NCBI RefSeq assembly: GCF_000516985.1
Contig: NW_006917104.1
Location: forward strand, 310,001 to 374,000
Origin: Pestalotiopsis fici W106-1
Taxonomy: Eukaryota > Ascomycota > Sordariomycetes > Amphisphaeriales > Sporocadaceae
DNA length: 64,000 nt
Direction: 5' to 3'
Both the position numbers and the translations under genes were made by a program. Below are positions 50,903-62,350 of the stretch, piece after piece; position 1 is the first letter of the stretch, and each line of letters begins with the position of its first letter. The notes beneath the pieces are model-generated. The model did no database searches. It was given only the letters and a program-made list of their open reading frames with translations, and was not told the origin of the DNA.

Positions 50903-52801
50903 ATGACCGGGCGAGTATTTGTATGCGATAATTGGTACACTCAGTGCCTATTTTCCCTAAGATACTCACCAGCATTTCTCTCATTTCAAAATTCTCTACC
51001 TAAGGGGCGTTCCTTAGCATTTTCCTTTCCGTGTGCGACATGGTCTCATCTTGCGCTACTGCCACCATGGCCAATACAACAACGACAGCCTTATCCCCTG
51101 GCCGACGTGTGCACTGTAACCAATGTCCAAGCCGCTCTGCCTGCTAATGGGACCTTTTTGGGAATCGACTTGATTCCTACCTCTGTGACGGCGGCTGTGA
51201 CCAACTCTACGGGATCCAGCGGTCCTGGCAGTGCTTCTTCGAGCTCTGCCATTTACACCTACTGCAATGTCACCGTCGCTTACACTCACACAGGCAAAGG
51301 CGACAAAGTCGTGGTGACTTATGCCTTTCCCAGCCCTTCCGACTTTCTGGGTCGTTTCTACGTGCCTGGTGGGGAGGCCTGGTCTCTCTCTACTGATCCC
51401 ACCGGTGGCTTGGAGTACGGTGCCGTCGGCGGTGTAAGCGACGGAGGTTACGATAACGCCAACAGTGCTTATGATACTGTATTCCTCTACGGAAATGGTT
51501 CGATCAACTGGGACGCCACCTATATGTTCTCGTACCAGGCCCTTGGTGAGATGACCCAAGTCGGCCAAGCTGTTACCCCGGGGTTTTACGGCGCCTCGGC
51601 CGACGCCAAGTTGTACACTTACTTCGAAGGATGCTCTGACGGTGGTCGACAAGGCATGAGTCAGGTTCAGCGATGGGGCGAGCTGTACGATGGTGTTGTT
51701 GCTGGTGCTCCCGCCTTCCGCGCCGCACAGCAGCAGGTTCTCCATATGTGGTCGGCCGTCGTTGAGCATACCATGGACTATTACCCCCCGTCCTGCGAAC
51801 TCGACAAAATCGTGAATGCTACTATCGCCGCTTGCGACCCTCTCGATGGCAGAACCGATGGTGTCATTTCCAGAACCGACCTTTGCAAGCTGAACTTCAA
51901 TCTTACCGATTTAATCGGCGAGCCCTACTATTGCGCCGCGGAGAATAGTACCTCGCTCGGGTACGGCTTCAATAAGCGACAGGCTGCCGGCAGCGAAGCT
52001 GTGACCACCCCGGCACAAAATGGCACCATCAGCGCCGAAGGTGTACAGCTCGCCCAGTCCATCTACGATGGTGTTTTCAACAGCAAGGGTCAGCGTGCCT
52101 ATCTGTCTTGGCAGATTGGGTCTGAGCTTGAAGATGCCGCTGCCACCTATGACTCTGACACTGGTGCTTGGGAGCTCGATATCGTCCAAACTGGAGGTGA
52201 ATTCGTTTCCCGGTGGATCGAGCTCTTGGATGCTGATAACATTTATTCCCTCGATAACGTTACCTACGATACCGTGGTTGAATGGATGAAGGTGGCCTTT
52301 GTTAAATACTACGACAGCTTACAGACTACTGAGCCGGATTTGAGCAACTTCCAGTCTAGTGGCGGCAAGCTGCTCCACTATCACGGAGAGTCTGACCCCA
52401 GTGTACCCGCAGCGTCGTCTGTTCACTACTGGCAGTCGGTGCGTTCCGTCATGTATCCTGATGCGAGCGATGAAGAAAGCCTTGAAACCCTCCAGGATTG
52501 GTATCAGTTTTACCTTATCCCTGGCGCTGCTCACTGCGGAACCAACGACCTCCAGCCTGGGCCCTGGCCAGTTAGTAACATGGGAGTCATTATTGATTGG
52601 GTTGAAAACGGCATTACACCTACAAAACTTAATGCTACAGTGTCCTCTGGCGACTTTGAGGGAGAGACGCAGCTTTTGTGTCAATGGCCTACTCGGCCTC
52701 TGTGGCAAGGAAACAGCAGCAATTTTGACTGCGTGAACGACACCACATCTTATGACAGCTGGACTTACGATTTCCCAGCATTTAGTACACCTGTTTACTG
52801 A
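50903..52801 (+). CDS. Tannase (tannase/feruloyl esterase family), copy 3
   Basis: An intronless frame of 632 codons. The body from ADVCTVTNVQAALPANGTF onward matches classical fungal tannases, which are about 590 aa. The CS-D-HC set is C244-S245 (EGCSDGGRQG), D498 (HGESDPSVP) and H544-C545 (GAAHCGTND). A dibasic KR at 358-359 (GFNKRQAAGS) lies where secreted tannases are cleaved by a Kex2-type protease into two disulfide-linked chains. It should hydrolyse galloyl esters outside the cell. The N-terminus is odd. From the first ATG (50903), about 60 residues precede the mature domain without a normal signal peptide, although RSLAFSFP ... SHLALLPP just before it looks like a signal core that has lost its own start Met. 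It lacks the intron shared by copies 1 and 2 and is a different subfamily. Confidence 0.88.
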   Translation: MTGRVFVCDNWYTQCLFSLRYSPAFLSFQNSLPKGRSLAFSFPCATWSHLALLPPWPIQQRQPYPLADVCTVTNVQAALPANGTFLGIDLIPTSVTAAVTNSTGSSGPGSASSSSAIYTYCNVTVAYTHTGKGDKVVVTYAFPSPSDFLGRFYVPGGEAWSLSTDPTGGLEYGAVGGVSDGGYDNANSAYDTVFLYGNGSINWDATYMFSYQALGEMTQVGQAVTPGFYGASADAKLYTYFEGCSDGGRQGMSQVQRWGELYDGVVAGAPAFRAAQQQVLHMWSAVVEHTMDYYPPSCELDKIVNATIAACDPLDGRTDGVISRTDLCKLNFNLTDLIGEPYYCAAENSTSLGYGFNKRQAAGSEAVTTPAQNGTISAEGVQLAQSIYDGVFNSKGQRAYLSWQIGSELEDAAATYDSDTGAWELDIVQTGGEFVSRWIELLDADNIYSLDNVTYDTVVEWMKVAFVKYYDSLQTTEPDLSNFQSSGGKLLHYHGESDPSVPAASSVHYWQSVRSVMYPDASDEESLETLQDWYQFYLIPGAAHCGTNDLQPGPWPVSNMGVIIDWVENGITPTKLNATVSSGDFEGETQLLCQWPTRPLWQGNSSNFDCVNDTTSYDSWTYDFPAFSTPVY

Positions 52802-54543
52802 GGGAGGAGAATGAAATCAAAAGGGGCGATAACGGGGTTTCAATCCTTTCTTGATCTAGGTTTCCGCTGGCGTGGAACGCGGTGAGCTTTTGATCTGGAA
52901 GCTTGAATCAGTAGATACAGAAAATTAAAACAGAAAAGGTGTTAAGCCAGTCCATTTGCCACAATTCATATAGCATTTTATTATCTTAGAAATTTTGGCC
53001 GATGCTAAGGCTGCGACTGCACGAAACCGGGCCTTGTGCCAACCGCGCTTATAATCAGGCTTTTACATGAAGCAAAGCCTTGACAGATTTGTATATATAC
53101 AGTACTATATGAACTGAATATTATATTTGTAGCAGTCTTGCTTAAGTTTTCTGCTGATATTCTTGGGAACACGTTATGCTCAGCTACTACGGTTGCTGTC
53201 TATGAGCAGGACCGCTCCAGGGTCCCATAGACCACCCGTCTAGCTATCGAAAATTCTCGTACCCTTTCAGGCACGCATACAACCAGCTATTAGTGCCTGG
53301 TACAGTAATGCAAACAGAAAATTGGTGAAATTTGCAGGGATCCAACGGTTATGATCCTCGAGGAGATGTATCATGAATTGTCGTTCAAGTCCGCCCCAAA
53401 CCATTTGGTCGGCCCAGAGGGCCATGAACGGCGAGAAATATCGCATGAGAAATCGGATAGATGGCTCGAGAGAAATCGTGAAAGGAGTAGGAAGAAAGGG
53501 AATATGGCAACTTGCGTCCAGTCCACTATCTGACTCTTGTCAATACTTTTTATAATGCATCAATATGAGCAATTCATCTATCAGAGGCGGTGATCTGTGC
53601 AGCCATACATGGTCGCGGTGTTGGAAAAATCACCGGACCGCTCCCGTTGAGGGAGAAGCGGGTTGTGTCTTGCCCATGCAGTTTCCTGGCGGAGAGCATA
53701 CCCCAAGCAAACGACGCAGTACCATGTTAACTGTGTGTAATCTAAGAGCATAGACGCAGAAAATTTCACTTGAAGTGACACGCGTCCTGATCAATTGGAG
53801 TTTACGTATGCAATGGCGGGGAAGGGTGGCAGCCATGCTGGTGGATTGGAAGCTCATTCATTCATGCTCGGAGACCGAGCTGGCGTTGTCGTGACCCGCT
53901 AGCCCTCGGCAGCGAAGCTAGCGATTGCGCATAGGGAAGTAGCTGTGCCCAATTCAAGGTTGTCCCGAAGCGTGACATAAAGAGAGTGTGACAATGCCAT
54001 CCAGTGAGTCTTGACAGCCAGGATTGGGATTATTTATCAGTGCTTTCGCTCTAGCTAGCATGAATCAATTATATCTTGGCCTCATTCTTCATCTGTCTCA
54101 TCGCGTTCCCTACTCATGAGATCCCTCAAAGCGATCGCACGGAAAGTAATCACTTATCGACGATAAGCAAGTCTAAGTGGCTGATAGGCCGATAAATTTC
54201 TGAATTGAAGAGCTTTATGGCCGACACGGCGCATACTCTGGCACGGAAACGATCCTTACTGCGACGCAAGCGGTCAGAATCTGCCGAGTCTGTGACACTA
54301 ACCGACCAAAGACGGTAAAAGAAATAGTGTACTTATACTCTCGCTACGAGACTCTCCTAAATACCAAGGGATGCTTTGTAGAGATATTAAAGAAAGATAG
54401 CGTGGATGAAAGTGAGTACAGTAATGCTGAATTTACTTTCATCTATATATTCTTGCCCAAAGAACTTGCTCCATTTCATTTCTCCGCCACCAGCCTAGTA
54501 ATTCAGCGTACTGTCCTTTACATCGCTTTGGTTGCTTTGATAC
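52802..54543. other. Gene-poor stretch with one protein-like short frame
   Basis: No gene is supported. A 59-codon minus-strand ATG frame (53446-53267) has a protein-like composition with many aromatic residues (for example FMALWADQMVWGGLERQF), but I do not recognise it. It could be a relic exon. Confidence 0.4.
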
Positions 54544-56579
54544 TCAAGCAATAAGAACTTTTATTTCGCAGGGATTTCCAAAAATGACGGTAAATTTGCC
54601 ATCGCTCTCCACAATAGTTGATTCAGTAATGCTGGTTGATTCGCCCCCTAATTGACTTAATTTGTTCGTTGAAGAACAATCGGGCGCTGTGAGAGTGACA
54701 ACCTGTGCGGTGCTTGAGTGTGTCCCCTGCAACACAACATCAACAACGCTACTTGGACCGTAGTAATTAATCAGCTTCAAGTACCGAGTGCTGCCGGTCC
54801 GTGTAGCAGACCAATAGAGAGGATCTATGCCTTCTCCGAACTGGGTCGTCACTGACACGGTTTCTTCACCTTTATACTGAGAGAATATCTGCTGTACGTA
54901 ATAGCTCGTGGATTGCAGAATCTGGTCAGCAGAGTGCTTGATGACGGCCACGGTATTAGGAGCTTCGTCGTATTCCTTGATAAGCGCACCATATGCTGTT
55001 CCCATCACGATATCAGAATTGCGCTCCGCTCCGAGTAACATTATGCCCTCTGCCAAAGCCGTTCCCATTGTTTGTGCTCCAATCTCTGGAGAGCCATTAT
55101 CGAATTCATGGATGCAAGCATACTCGCCAACAATGATCGGCAAACTCCGGTTGGCATTGTCAAACCGGTCAAACAGGCTGACGAATGTGTTTTGGTTGTA
55201 GTAGAAATGCAGATCGACCCAAGTGTCGGATCCCGGCACAGGAGGCGGGAAAATGGATGAAATAAGTGCGATCGATGGGTAGGTGGCTCTGATACGGTTC
55301 CAGAACGCTGCGAATCGGTATGAATAGTACGATGATGTACCTCCATTCAAGTAGTCTTCGTTGCCTATTTCAATATGGTCCACTTTGAATGGGGTGGGAT
55401 AACCAAGGTTTACCCTTTTTGCACCCCAGGTAGTAGACGAATCTCCCTGGTTGTGCCGTTAGTATCTTTACATGCACTGACACGTGTGGAAATACTAACC
55501 TTTAGAAATTCAAGATAGTTCATGGTCGAGTCAACATACCCGTCAATATCGGCTTCGGACACTATATCGCCGCCAATGTGAAGTCCAGCAAACAGCCCTA
55601 GGACAATCGTTTGGTTCGCATCTGTTGCCCACTGCATCATTTCCAGGATGCCAAACCCATCGGTCTGGATATCACCCCATGTTCCGACGTGGCCTTGACG
55701 ATTCTTGAGGTCACCAAATGTGCGATCCCAATGCCATTCGTTTCCAATGCTTAAACCTTGCATGTTGTTCCCTCCAGGAAGGCGAACCCATGAGCTCTTC
55801 AGACCATCGAACGATCCAGCTAAGTCTTCTCTTACACCATTCGCTCGGTTTCGATAAGTCTGTTTGAATAGACTGAGGAGGTTCACCTGGATACTTTTGC
55901 CGGCAAGTTGACTACCATCAAACAAAAAGGTGAACGTATTATTCGCGTTGCCCGGAGTTGAGGTAGGTTGAAAGGTATGAGGTGGAATGTAGGTCCATGT
56001 ATCATCAACGGATGACACGGATATAGCAGTAGAAGAAAGCTGGGCACCGGTGATGTTGTTCTTGAATCCAGCTATCACTGTCCCGTCGTAAGCTCCTTTA
56101 ATGTTGAAACTGACAGCATAACGCTTAGCAGCATCGACATGAAATCCCCAGAAGCCTTCGTTATAGAAACCGATCTGGCCAGTTGTACCCGCGGGAACAT
56201 TCATTCGCAAGTCGTACGTCAAATCTTCAGATAGAGCCCGAGTTGAATCCTCCACGGATAGTTGAACATTCCCAATGGGATGCCAGAAATCAGTCGTCCG
56301 TGTTGTGCTTGCCTGCCCATTCTGTGAAGAGCCTTGGAAAGCGCGGTTGCGAAGAAGTTCGGCGTATAGTCCGCCATCTCCAGAATGATATATATCCTAT
56401 CCACGTTTGTTAATCACGCAAGTGATACTAGGTATCATCTAGGAGCTAACCTCGTATAAGGTGCCGTACAAAAGGGCACTAGATTTATTGCCGCCACTTG
56501 CTGCGACTGTCAGAGTCTGTCGTTGTGCAGCCACAAAGTGCTGCGCAACAGTGAGCCATAAGTACCACAGTTTCGTCAT
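54544..56579 (-). CDS. GH51 alpha-L-arabinofuranosidase, secreted
   Basis: Three exons: 56579-56451, 56396-55500 and 55446-54544, with introns of 54 and 53 nt in phase 0. The product is 642 aa, normal for fungal GH51. A signal peptide covers about 1-18 (MTKLWYLWLTVAQHFVAA). The GH51 N-terminal hallmark LYGTLYEDIYHSGDGGLYAE is formed across intron 1, followed by ELLRNRAFQG. The catalytic acid/base is E372 in EIGNEDY and the nucleophile is E450 in IIVGEYA; both are intact. A beta-sandwich domain sits before the TIM barrel and another after it. It removes terminal L-arabinose from arabinan and arabinoxylan outside the cell. It is head to head with a sugar transporter gene, which suggests joint induction on plant cell wall sugars. 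Confidence 0.93.
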
Positions 56580-57187
56580 TATTATAACGGTCAAGACTGA
56601 GATTGTTCCTCATCCGAAAAGCGATCATTGATGTCTGCAAACAGCCAAATTTATGCTTGCAGCATTTCCAAGAACAAGAGGACAACACCACTAATTTTTC
56701 GTTGCAAATAGCACCGAGAAAACTATGCCACGTCAAAACGGAAAAAATGAAGACAAACATTATTGATGTCATCGCGCCCAATCGGAAGAAGCGAGGACGA
56801 GCATTATGAACGTATATCGCTTAAGACGGGAGAAATGAGGACGAGGAAAATAAATGTATATTGCTTAAGACGGGAGAGGTGAGGACGAGCATTGGTACCT
56901 AGGCATTAAATTATCGTTTTCAGCGCGCTATGTAGGGTAACCATCCCCGCATTCCTCAAGTTCGTGGGCTCCATTTAATGAATGTAATAAGCGCACCACT
57001 AGCCGCACGTCTTTTCTTCGGCAGTACAAAATGAATACGGCAAAAGTTTCGGGAATTTGTAAATAGAAAGTGATTATTTGGTGCATTTAAAGTCCATAAT
57101 CCATACGTCTATCTCGTCTCTCTTCCCTGGCTCATCCAAGAGCTGCATCCTGAGTACTCGAAAACAATATTTATCACAGGAATTATA
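56580..57187. promoter_or_regulatory. Shared bidirectional promoter of arabinofuranosidase and sugar transporter
   Basis: A 608-bp gap between divergent ATGs. A near-duplicated block around CTTAAGACGGGAGA recurs at about 56820 and 56866, followed by GGACGAG. No coding content is supported. Confidence 0.55.
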
Positions 57188-58893
57188 ATGATTCGCCCCA
57201 AGACCTATCAAGTATGAGAAGAACTTTTGTCCTTACCTAGAATTAGCTCTCTGCTAACAATTGAACAGTTTCTGGTCGGCGTTTTTGCCGCCCTTGGATC
57301 TTTCAACTACGGGTGTGCTAGATCGGACCAGGAATGAAGAAGCATTAACTAAAGTATTGAGCAGTTACGATCTCGGTGTCATCGGAGGCAGTGTAGCTTC
57401 ATCTTCCTTCATAGCACAATTTCATCCGGAGGCAAAAGAGACGTATGTTTGAGGCGGGATCTGTTTCTGTGCAGTTCAAAACTAACTTCATGGCAGTGGT
57501 GCAATCGTGGCCCTCTTCACCGGGGGTGGATTCTTCGGTGCAGCCGCTGCTGGTCCAATCGGCGATTGGCTGGGCCGAAGAGTCGCTATCATCATAGGGG
57601 CCATCATCTTCTGTCTTGGTGGTGCTTTGCAGGTCGTGGGACAAACCCTGGCCTTTTTCTATGCGGGTCGAGCTATTGGTGGCCTTGGCGTTGGTGTCCT
57701 GGTTATGATTGTGCCAATCTATCAAGCAGAAATTGCCCATCCTTCCATTCGTGGTCGCGTTACTGGATTGCAGCAACTGATGCTTGGTATCGGGGCAGTT
57801 CTTGCGAGTGAGTTGTATCAGTATGCCATCAATGGTGCAGGACTGACTTCTTCCAGCATGGACTGTCTATGGCACCAATCTGCATTATTCTACAAGCGAG
57901 CAGTGGCGCATCCCACTCGGTCTCCAGATCATTCCTGCTGGTATTCTTGGGCTTATGATACTTCTATTCCCAGAATCCCCTCGATGGCTGATTGACCACG
58001 GCAAGGAGCGAGAGGGGCTAAGAACGATTGCCAAACTTCATGCCAACGGGAATGAGAGTGATCCTTGGGTTCATGCCGAATATCTCCAGATCCAATCAGC
58101 CATTGCTCAGGAGCACGAACTTCAAGCGAAAGGCTACGTCGATCTATTCAAAAATCCTTCGAGTCTCCACCGGTTGTTCCTAGTAACAGCGCTTCAAGCC
58201 TCCGTTCAGATGACTGGAGTCTCGGCTATTCAGTATTTTACGCCCCAAATATATGCTACGATCAATATTGGATTGGAAGACTCGCTAAGATATCAAGCCA
58301 TCAGCAACGTGCTCTCAGTGATTGCCCAACTTTGTACCGTACTATTCATCGACAAGATCGGTAGACGTTGGCCTTTGATTATTGGAAATGGAATGAACTG
58401 CGTTTGCTTCATCATTGTCACTGCAGCCATTGCCAGCTTTCCCAACGCATCTTCTTCGGCCCAGAACTCACTCGGATGGCTCTTCATTGTCATCAATTGG
58501 TGCTATCAAGTCAGCTTTTCCTTTACCTGCGGTTCCCTGTCCTGGATTATTCCAGCCGAGGTCTTTGATACCAAAACCCGTTCCAAGGGCGTTTCAATCG
58601 GTGTTATGACATCCTTTGCTTTCAACACCATGATTGCACAGATCACGGCACCTGCAATCAAAAACATTGGGTGGAAATATTTCCTTCTATTCGTGGTGTG
58701 CAATTTCACCAATTCTATATTTTTCTGGGCTTTCATGCCAGAGACAAGATTACTTCCGCTCGAAGAAATGGACGCCTTATTTTCGGGCAAATCTTGGTTT
58801 GTGCCAAATATGGAAACGAAGCGTACAACTGATTTGGACGCCAGAATTCAGGAGAAGAAAGTAGAGAAGGAGATGATGGCTCAGACGATCTAA
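57188..58893 (+). CDS. MFS sugar transporter
   Basis: Five exons: 57188-57211, 57269-57312, 57365-57442, 57497-57807 and 57857-58893, with introns of 49-57 nt, all in frame. The product is 497 aa with about 12 membrane helices. Sugar-porter signatures are GYDLGVIGG (formed across intron 2), GPIGDWLGRR, FYAGRAIGGLGVG, PESPRWL, QMTGVSAIQYFTPQIY and PETRLLPLEEMD. These mark an H+-coupled sugar porter of the plasma membrane. QMTGVSAIQYF differs from the pattern usual in quinate permeases, so I favour a sugar as cargo, perhaps arabinose given the divergent GH51 gene. Quinate uptake cannot be ruled out. Four of the introns fall in the first third, and the first exon is only eight codons. Confidence 0.9.
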
Positions 58894-60974
58894 ATGCGAT
58901 CTAAATTCTGGAAGAAAGAAAAAAAAAAGGCCTCCGATTAACAGTAGCGCATTTAAGCATGGCTTGGATTGGCATGTCTGCAAGGCAAATTTATCCAAAA
59001 GTTCACCAGTCTATGTTTTGGATGCCTAAGTATTAATCGATTACAAAAGCCTTATGCTCTCCTTATTCACAAATTACCGTTTTGTTTTTCAATTTTCAAG
59101 CAGACGATGTCGGCGTCATAAAGTTTATGGTCCCCGACGGAATCCAATAACTATTTGGGTCCTAAAGCGTAGTACGATAGGCACGGTTCTTTATTCACGA
59201 ATATGAATTCTCGAATACTTCAACTTCAGTTGCTTATGCGGGGAGGTCTCGGCAATATATGCCGCGAGTAGAAACGCAAAGAGATTAGCCACCCAGCAGT
59301 GGTTAATGGTACTTTGTTATTGCAGTAAGCTAAGTGCGCCCGGGCCGAAACAAGCGCCCAGATTTTCAATATTCGCGGACTTTGGATTAAGCCAAAATAT
59401 GCTGCTAAGTTAGGCCAGAAGACATTATAGTATAACACTATTTATGCGTTTAAATACAACATCCGCTCTGCTTCTACGGATCATGTGAGTATTCAGTTTG
59501 GCCAGAAAGTCGTGTACGACGCTGTAAGAATCACTGGAACGATAGAGTGATGGGCACCGGTATATTGAGAAAACAACTAAAGCCTGCCGTTGGAACCACC
59601 TATACGGCGATCCAACGGTCCTCATATACGAATCTGTATGTCCCCACGTGGAACCCCCACGCAGTCCTGCAGCGCTCTGACAGACGCTACCAAGAGTTCA
59701 CTTAATGCACCCATCGCTGCTGGGCCCGAGGGTTTCAAAGATCCTGGTTGCGATCCCAAAAAGTCCTTCGTCGTTGGCAGCATTCCCGAAAGATTCCATG
59801 CCAGTCTCTCATGCAGAGCCGCGCCTGGTAGTGATACGTGGCTGGTTCTTCATGTTGACACTGATTCACATGTGGCCGTGACTGACAAGACCCTTACGTC
59901 AATGAATCAGGTGAGAGGTTTGCATTCCGACTCGCAAGTAACGAGGCGCTAAACGATTGTCAAGTACTCTCTGTTTTGGCATAATAGGATCGTTGGAGCA
60001 ACTATAATTGAACACACGAGAACCCGTCCTTACGTATTTCAGTTTCCGCCCGGTCAGACTGAGTTGAGCCTTCGATGGGGTTGCGAGACTCCAGAGAAGC
60101 CATCCTATGCTGGAGAGAGCCCTGACTGGTATCCGGTTGAATCATCGTCAGCCTACACCTGGTTTTGGTTTCGAAATGTTGTAAAACGGTCTTCTGAGTA
60201 ATTCATCAACTTTTCAGTTCTGAGGATATAAGGCGGTGCCATGTGGAGTTTGCCCCAATTGACCGATGGAGTTTTGGCACCTTTTCAACAATTGACTCCC
60301 GGATCGGCGCGCAGTTTCGTGGTCTACGAATGATCCCGAGGCTTTGACTCAATATTGTGTCTCCCTATGGGCCTCGGTGGAGGCTCTTCAAACAACTGAT
60401 CCCATTGATAAACTCGAACAATGAAATGGTTCACCATGACACAAACACAAAGCACGCATAAGATTTCGAAAATCTGCGACCACCATGACAGAGACACTGC
60501 CCAGAATCAAAGACGAGAATGATCTTACTATGGCATCACACCAATAAGTTGGTGATACATTGGTATTTGCTTGGTAATATGCGTCTCTTGGTCGGTAGGC
60601 TGTCAGTATCCTTGTGTCTTTGATGATCCAGACATTCTGAACTGGAATCTGTGAATTACCAACTCGCAGCGTCAAAGAACACGCCGTGGACAATAGTGAA
60701 TGAGAGACATACAATAGGACAAAGAGGTTCTTTCAACTCTGAATGGTATTGTGCGCAAAAAAAAGTAACGCATTTTGGTGACAATGTCTTTGCAATTCAA
60801 AGAACTCGTGGCAGACATAAATGCAACGTAAGAAGTCTGATTTGATTGACTGGAAGCTCTTCCAGTATAGAAAAGTACAAACAAAAACAGTATATAATCC
60901 TGCGTGTTGGATCGTTCCACGCACAATCCTTAAACCTCCGCAGAAGCGCCTTTTACTTACAAAATCAAATCGCA
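58894..60974. other. Two-kilobase gene-poor stretch
   Basis: Only short frames occur on both strands. No transposon ends or RNA genes were recognised. The final bases should hold the promoter of the next gene. Confidence 0.45.
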
Positions 60975-61904
60975 ATGTCTGGCCAGAGTCTCGACCGGTT
61001 TCGGGGGCGACAGCGCGGTAATGAGCGCGTTACTTCTCTAAGACAGCGGTTCGAGGAGTCGGCAGGGTCGGCAGGTCCGAGCAGCCCTCAAGACTCGAAT
61101 TCATCGCATCAACGGACCATGCTCACTGGCGAGCAGCGAATCCCTCTCCGCGACCGCCTAGTCATGATCAAGGCGCGTGTCGCCGCAGCATCGTCTTCTG
61201 CTTCCTCTCCATTTTCAACTTCCTCGTTCAGCTCATCCGACGGCTCGCGACCTGCCACGCCCCAGCAGCAGCCCAAGACCCCCGACTACTGCCCTCCAGA
61301 GCCTCGGCAGCAGCCCAGGTCTCGCCGCAAGATCCGCGAGCGTGTGAGTGCCGAGCGCCTGCACGCAAGTTCCTGCGACTACGCGGATATCATGCTCGAC
61401 CGCCGGGCCAATGATGTGGGAGACTGTGACGACTGGTTTGCCTATACGGAAAAGGCGCTTCCCTGCCTCCCCCTTGCCATTCGTCGCCGCTCTCCACTGC
61501 ACAACAGTGTCATGCCAGATTGGTGGGATCAGGTAAGCTTTTCGGATTTTGAAGACCAAGAAGACGGCGAAGAGGGTACGGGTGCCGAAATGAGACGTCA
61601 TCTTAATACTTTCCATCGAGGAAATGTGAATGTTGATCACGGTAAGCAAGAGTTCAATGAGGAAAGACTCAAGAGTGCTTACGTCAATGGCAGGATTGAT
61701 GGAACCCTTGCCGACCTCAACCCGTGTCTGATTTCGGTGATTGAAGAAAACAGGAAAAAGATCGATGATAAAGGCAGCAAGGGAGCCTCTTCAGCCGATG
61801 AGATGATGAGCTATCTGTACGGCGCGATTGACCAGGAACTACCAGCGTGGGAGTCACAACAGCGGCGCTGCGAAAACGACCCTGGTCGCATTCTACGAAT
61901 GTAA
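60975..61904 (+). CDS. Unrecognised protein with disordered Ser/Pro-rich N-terminus
   Basis: A 309-aa intronless frame starting MSGQSLDRFRGRQRG. The first third is rich in Ser, Pro, Gln and Arg (QQQPKTPDYCPPEP, RSRRKIRERVSAERL) and looks disordered. A middle segment, DYADIMLDRRANDVGDCDDWFAYTEKALP, is aromatic and acidic and looks folded, followed by a charged region (FEDQEDGEEG). There is no signal peptide or membrane helix. I do not recognise a domain. Length, codon pattern and the good ATG context support a real gene. It is not obviously linked to the carbohydrate or aromatic genes to its left. Confidence 0.65.
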   Translation: MSGQSLDRFRGRQRGNERVTSLRQRFEESAGSAGPSSPQDSNSSHQRTMLTGEQRIPLRDRLVMIKARVAAASSSASSPFSTSSFSSSDGSRPATPQQQPKTPDYCPPEPRQQPRSRRKIRERVSAERLHASSCDYADIMLDRRANDVGDCDDWFAYTEKALPCLPLAIRRRSPLHNSVMPDWWDQVSFSDFEDQEDGEEGTGAEMRRHLNTFHRGNVNVDHGKQEFNEERLKSAYVNGRIDGTLADLNPCLISVIEENRKKIDDKGSKGASSADEMMSYLYGAIDQELPAWESQQRRCENDPGRILRM

Positions 61905-62350
61905 AATTTTCAAGGGGTACCGGCGTAGAAACAGCTCCTGATTCGGCAAGAAACTCATGATGGTAGAATAGTTGATGGCGTGGAACTTTTGATAAGTTCT
62001 CTGAACAAGGTTAGTGGATGAGTGGACAATTTGATCATACGAAAGGTAAGTCGGCATAACGAGCCAACACACATAACTACTATATACTGTAAATATATAC
62101 AATACTGGCATCTCGGGTTTTCGGCGTATTCTTGTTTTGCGACATGCTCTTAAGCTTGACTCGATTCTTTCACTAATCCAAGAACAAATCATAGCAGTCT
62201 TCCAAATGAATTATGTTTTTAGCTTTTACTTGCGAAGTATGGAACCATAGTGCTCTCGCTCTAACAAGGCGATTGGCGATGGATATCACTTCTTCAATTT
62301 TTACTTTGTTTGTTTGTTTGCTTGTTTATCATCTATTCGAGCTCTTGACC
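61905..62350. other. Intergenic, convergent 3' ends
   Basis: About 450 AT-rich bases between two convergent genes. No coding content. Confidence 0.5.

Noticed and set aside
55041..55346. A 101-codon minus-strand frame
   Set aside because: It is an out-of-frame reading within the GH51 coding exon.
57188..58893. Quinate permease (QutD) as the identity of the MFS transporter
   Set aside because: The helix 7 motif reads QMTGVSAIQYF and the gene is paired with an arabinofuranosidase, so a sugar porter is more likely; not fully excluded.
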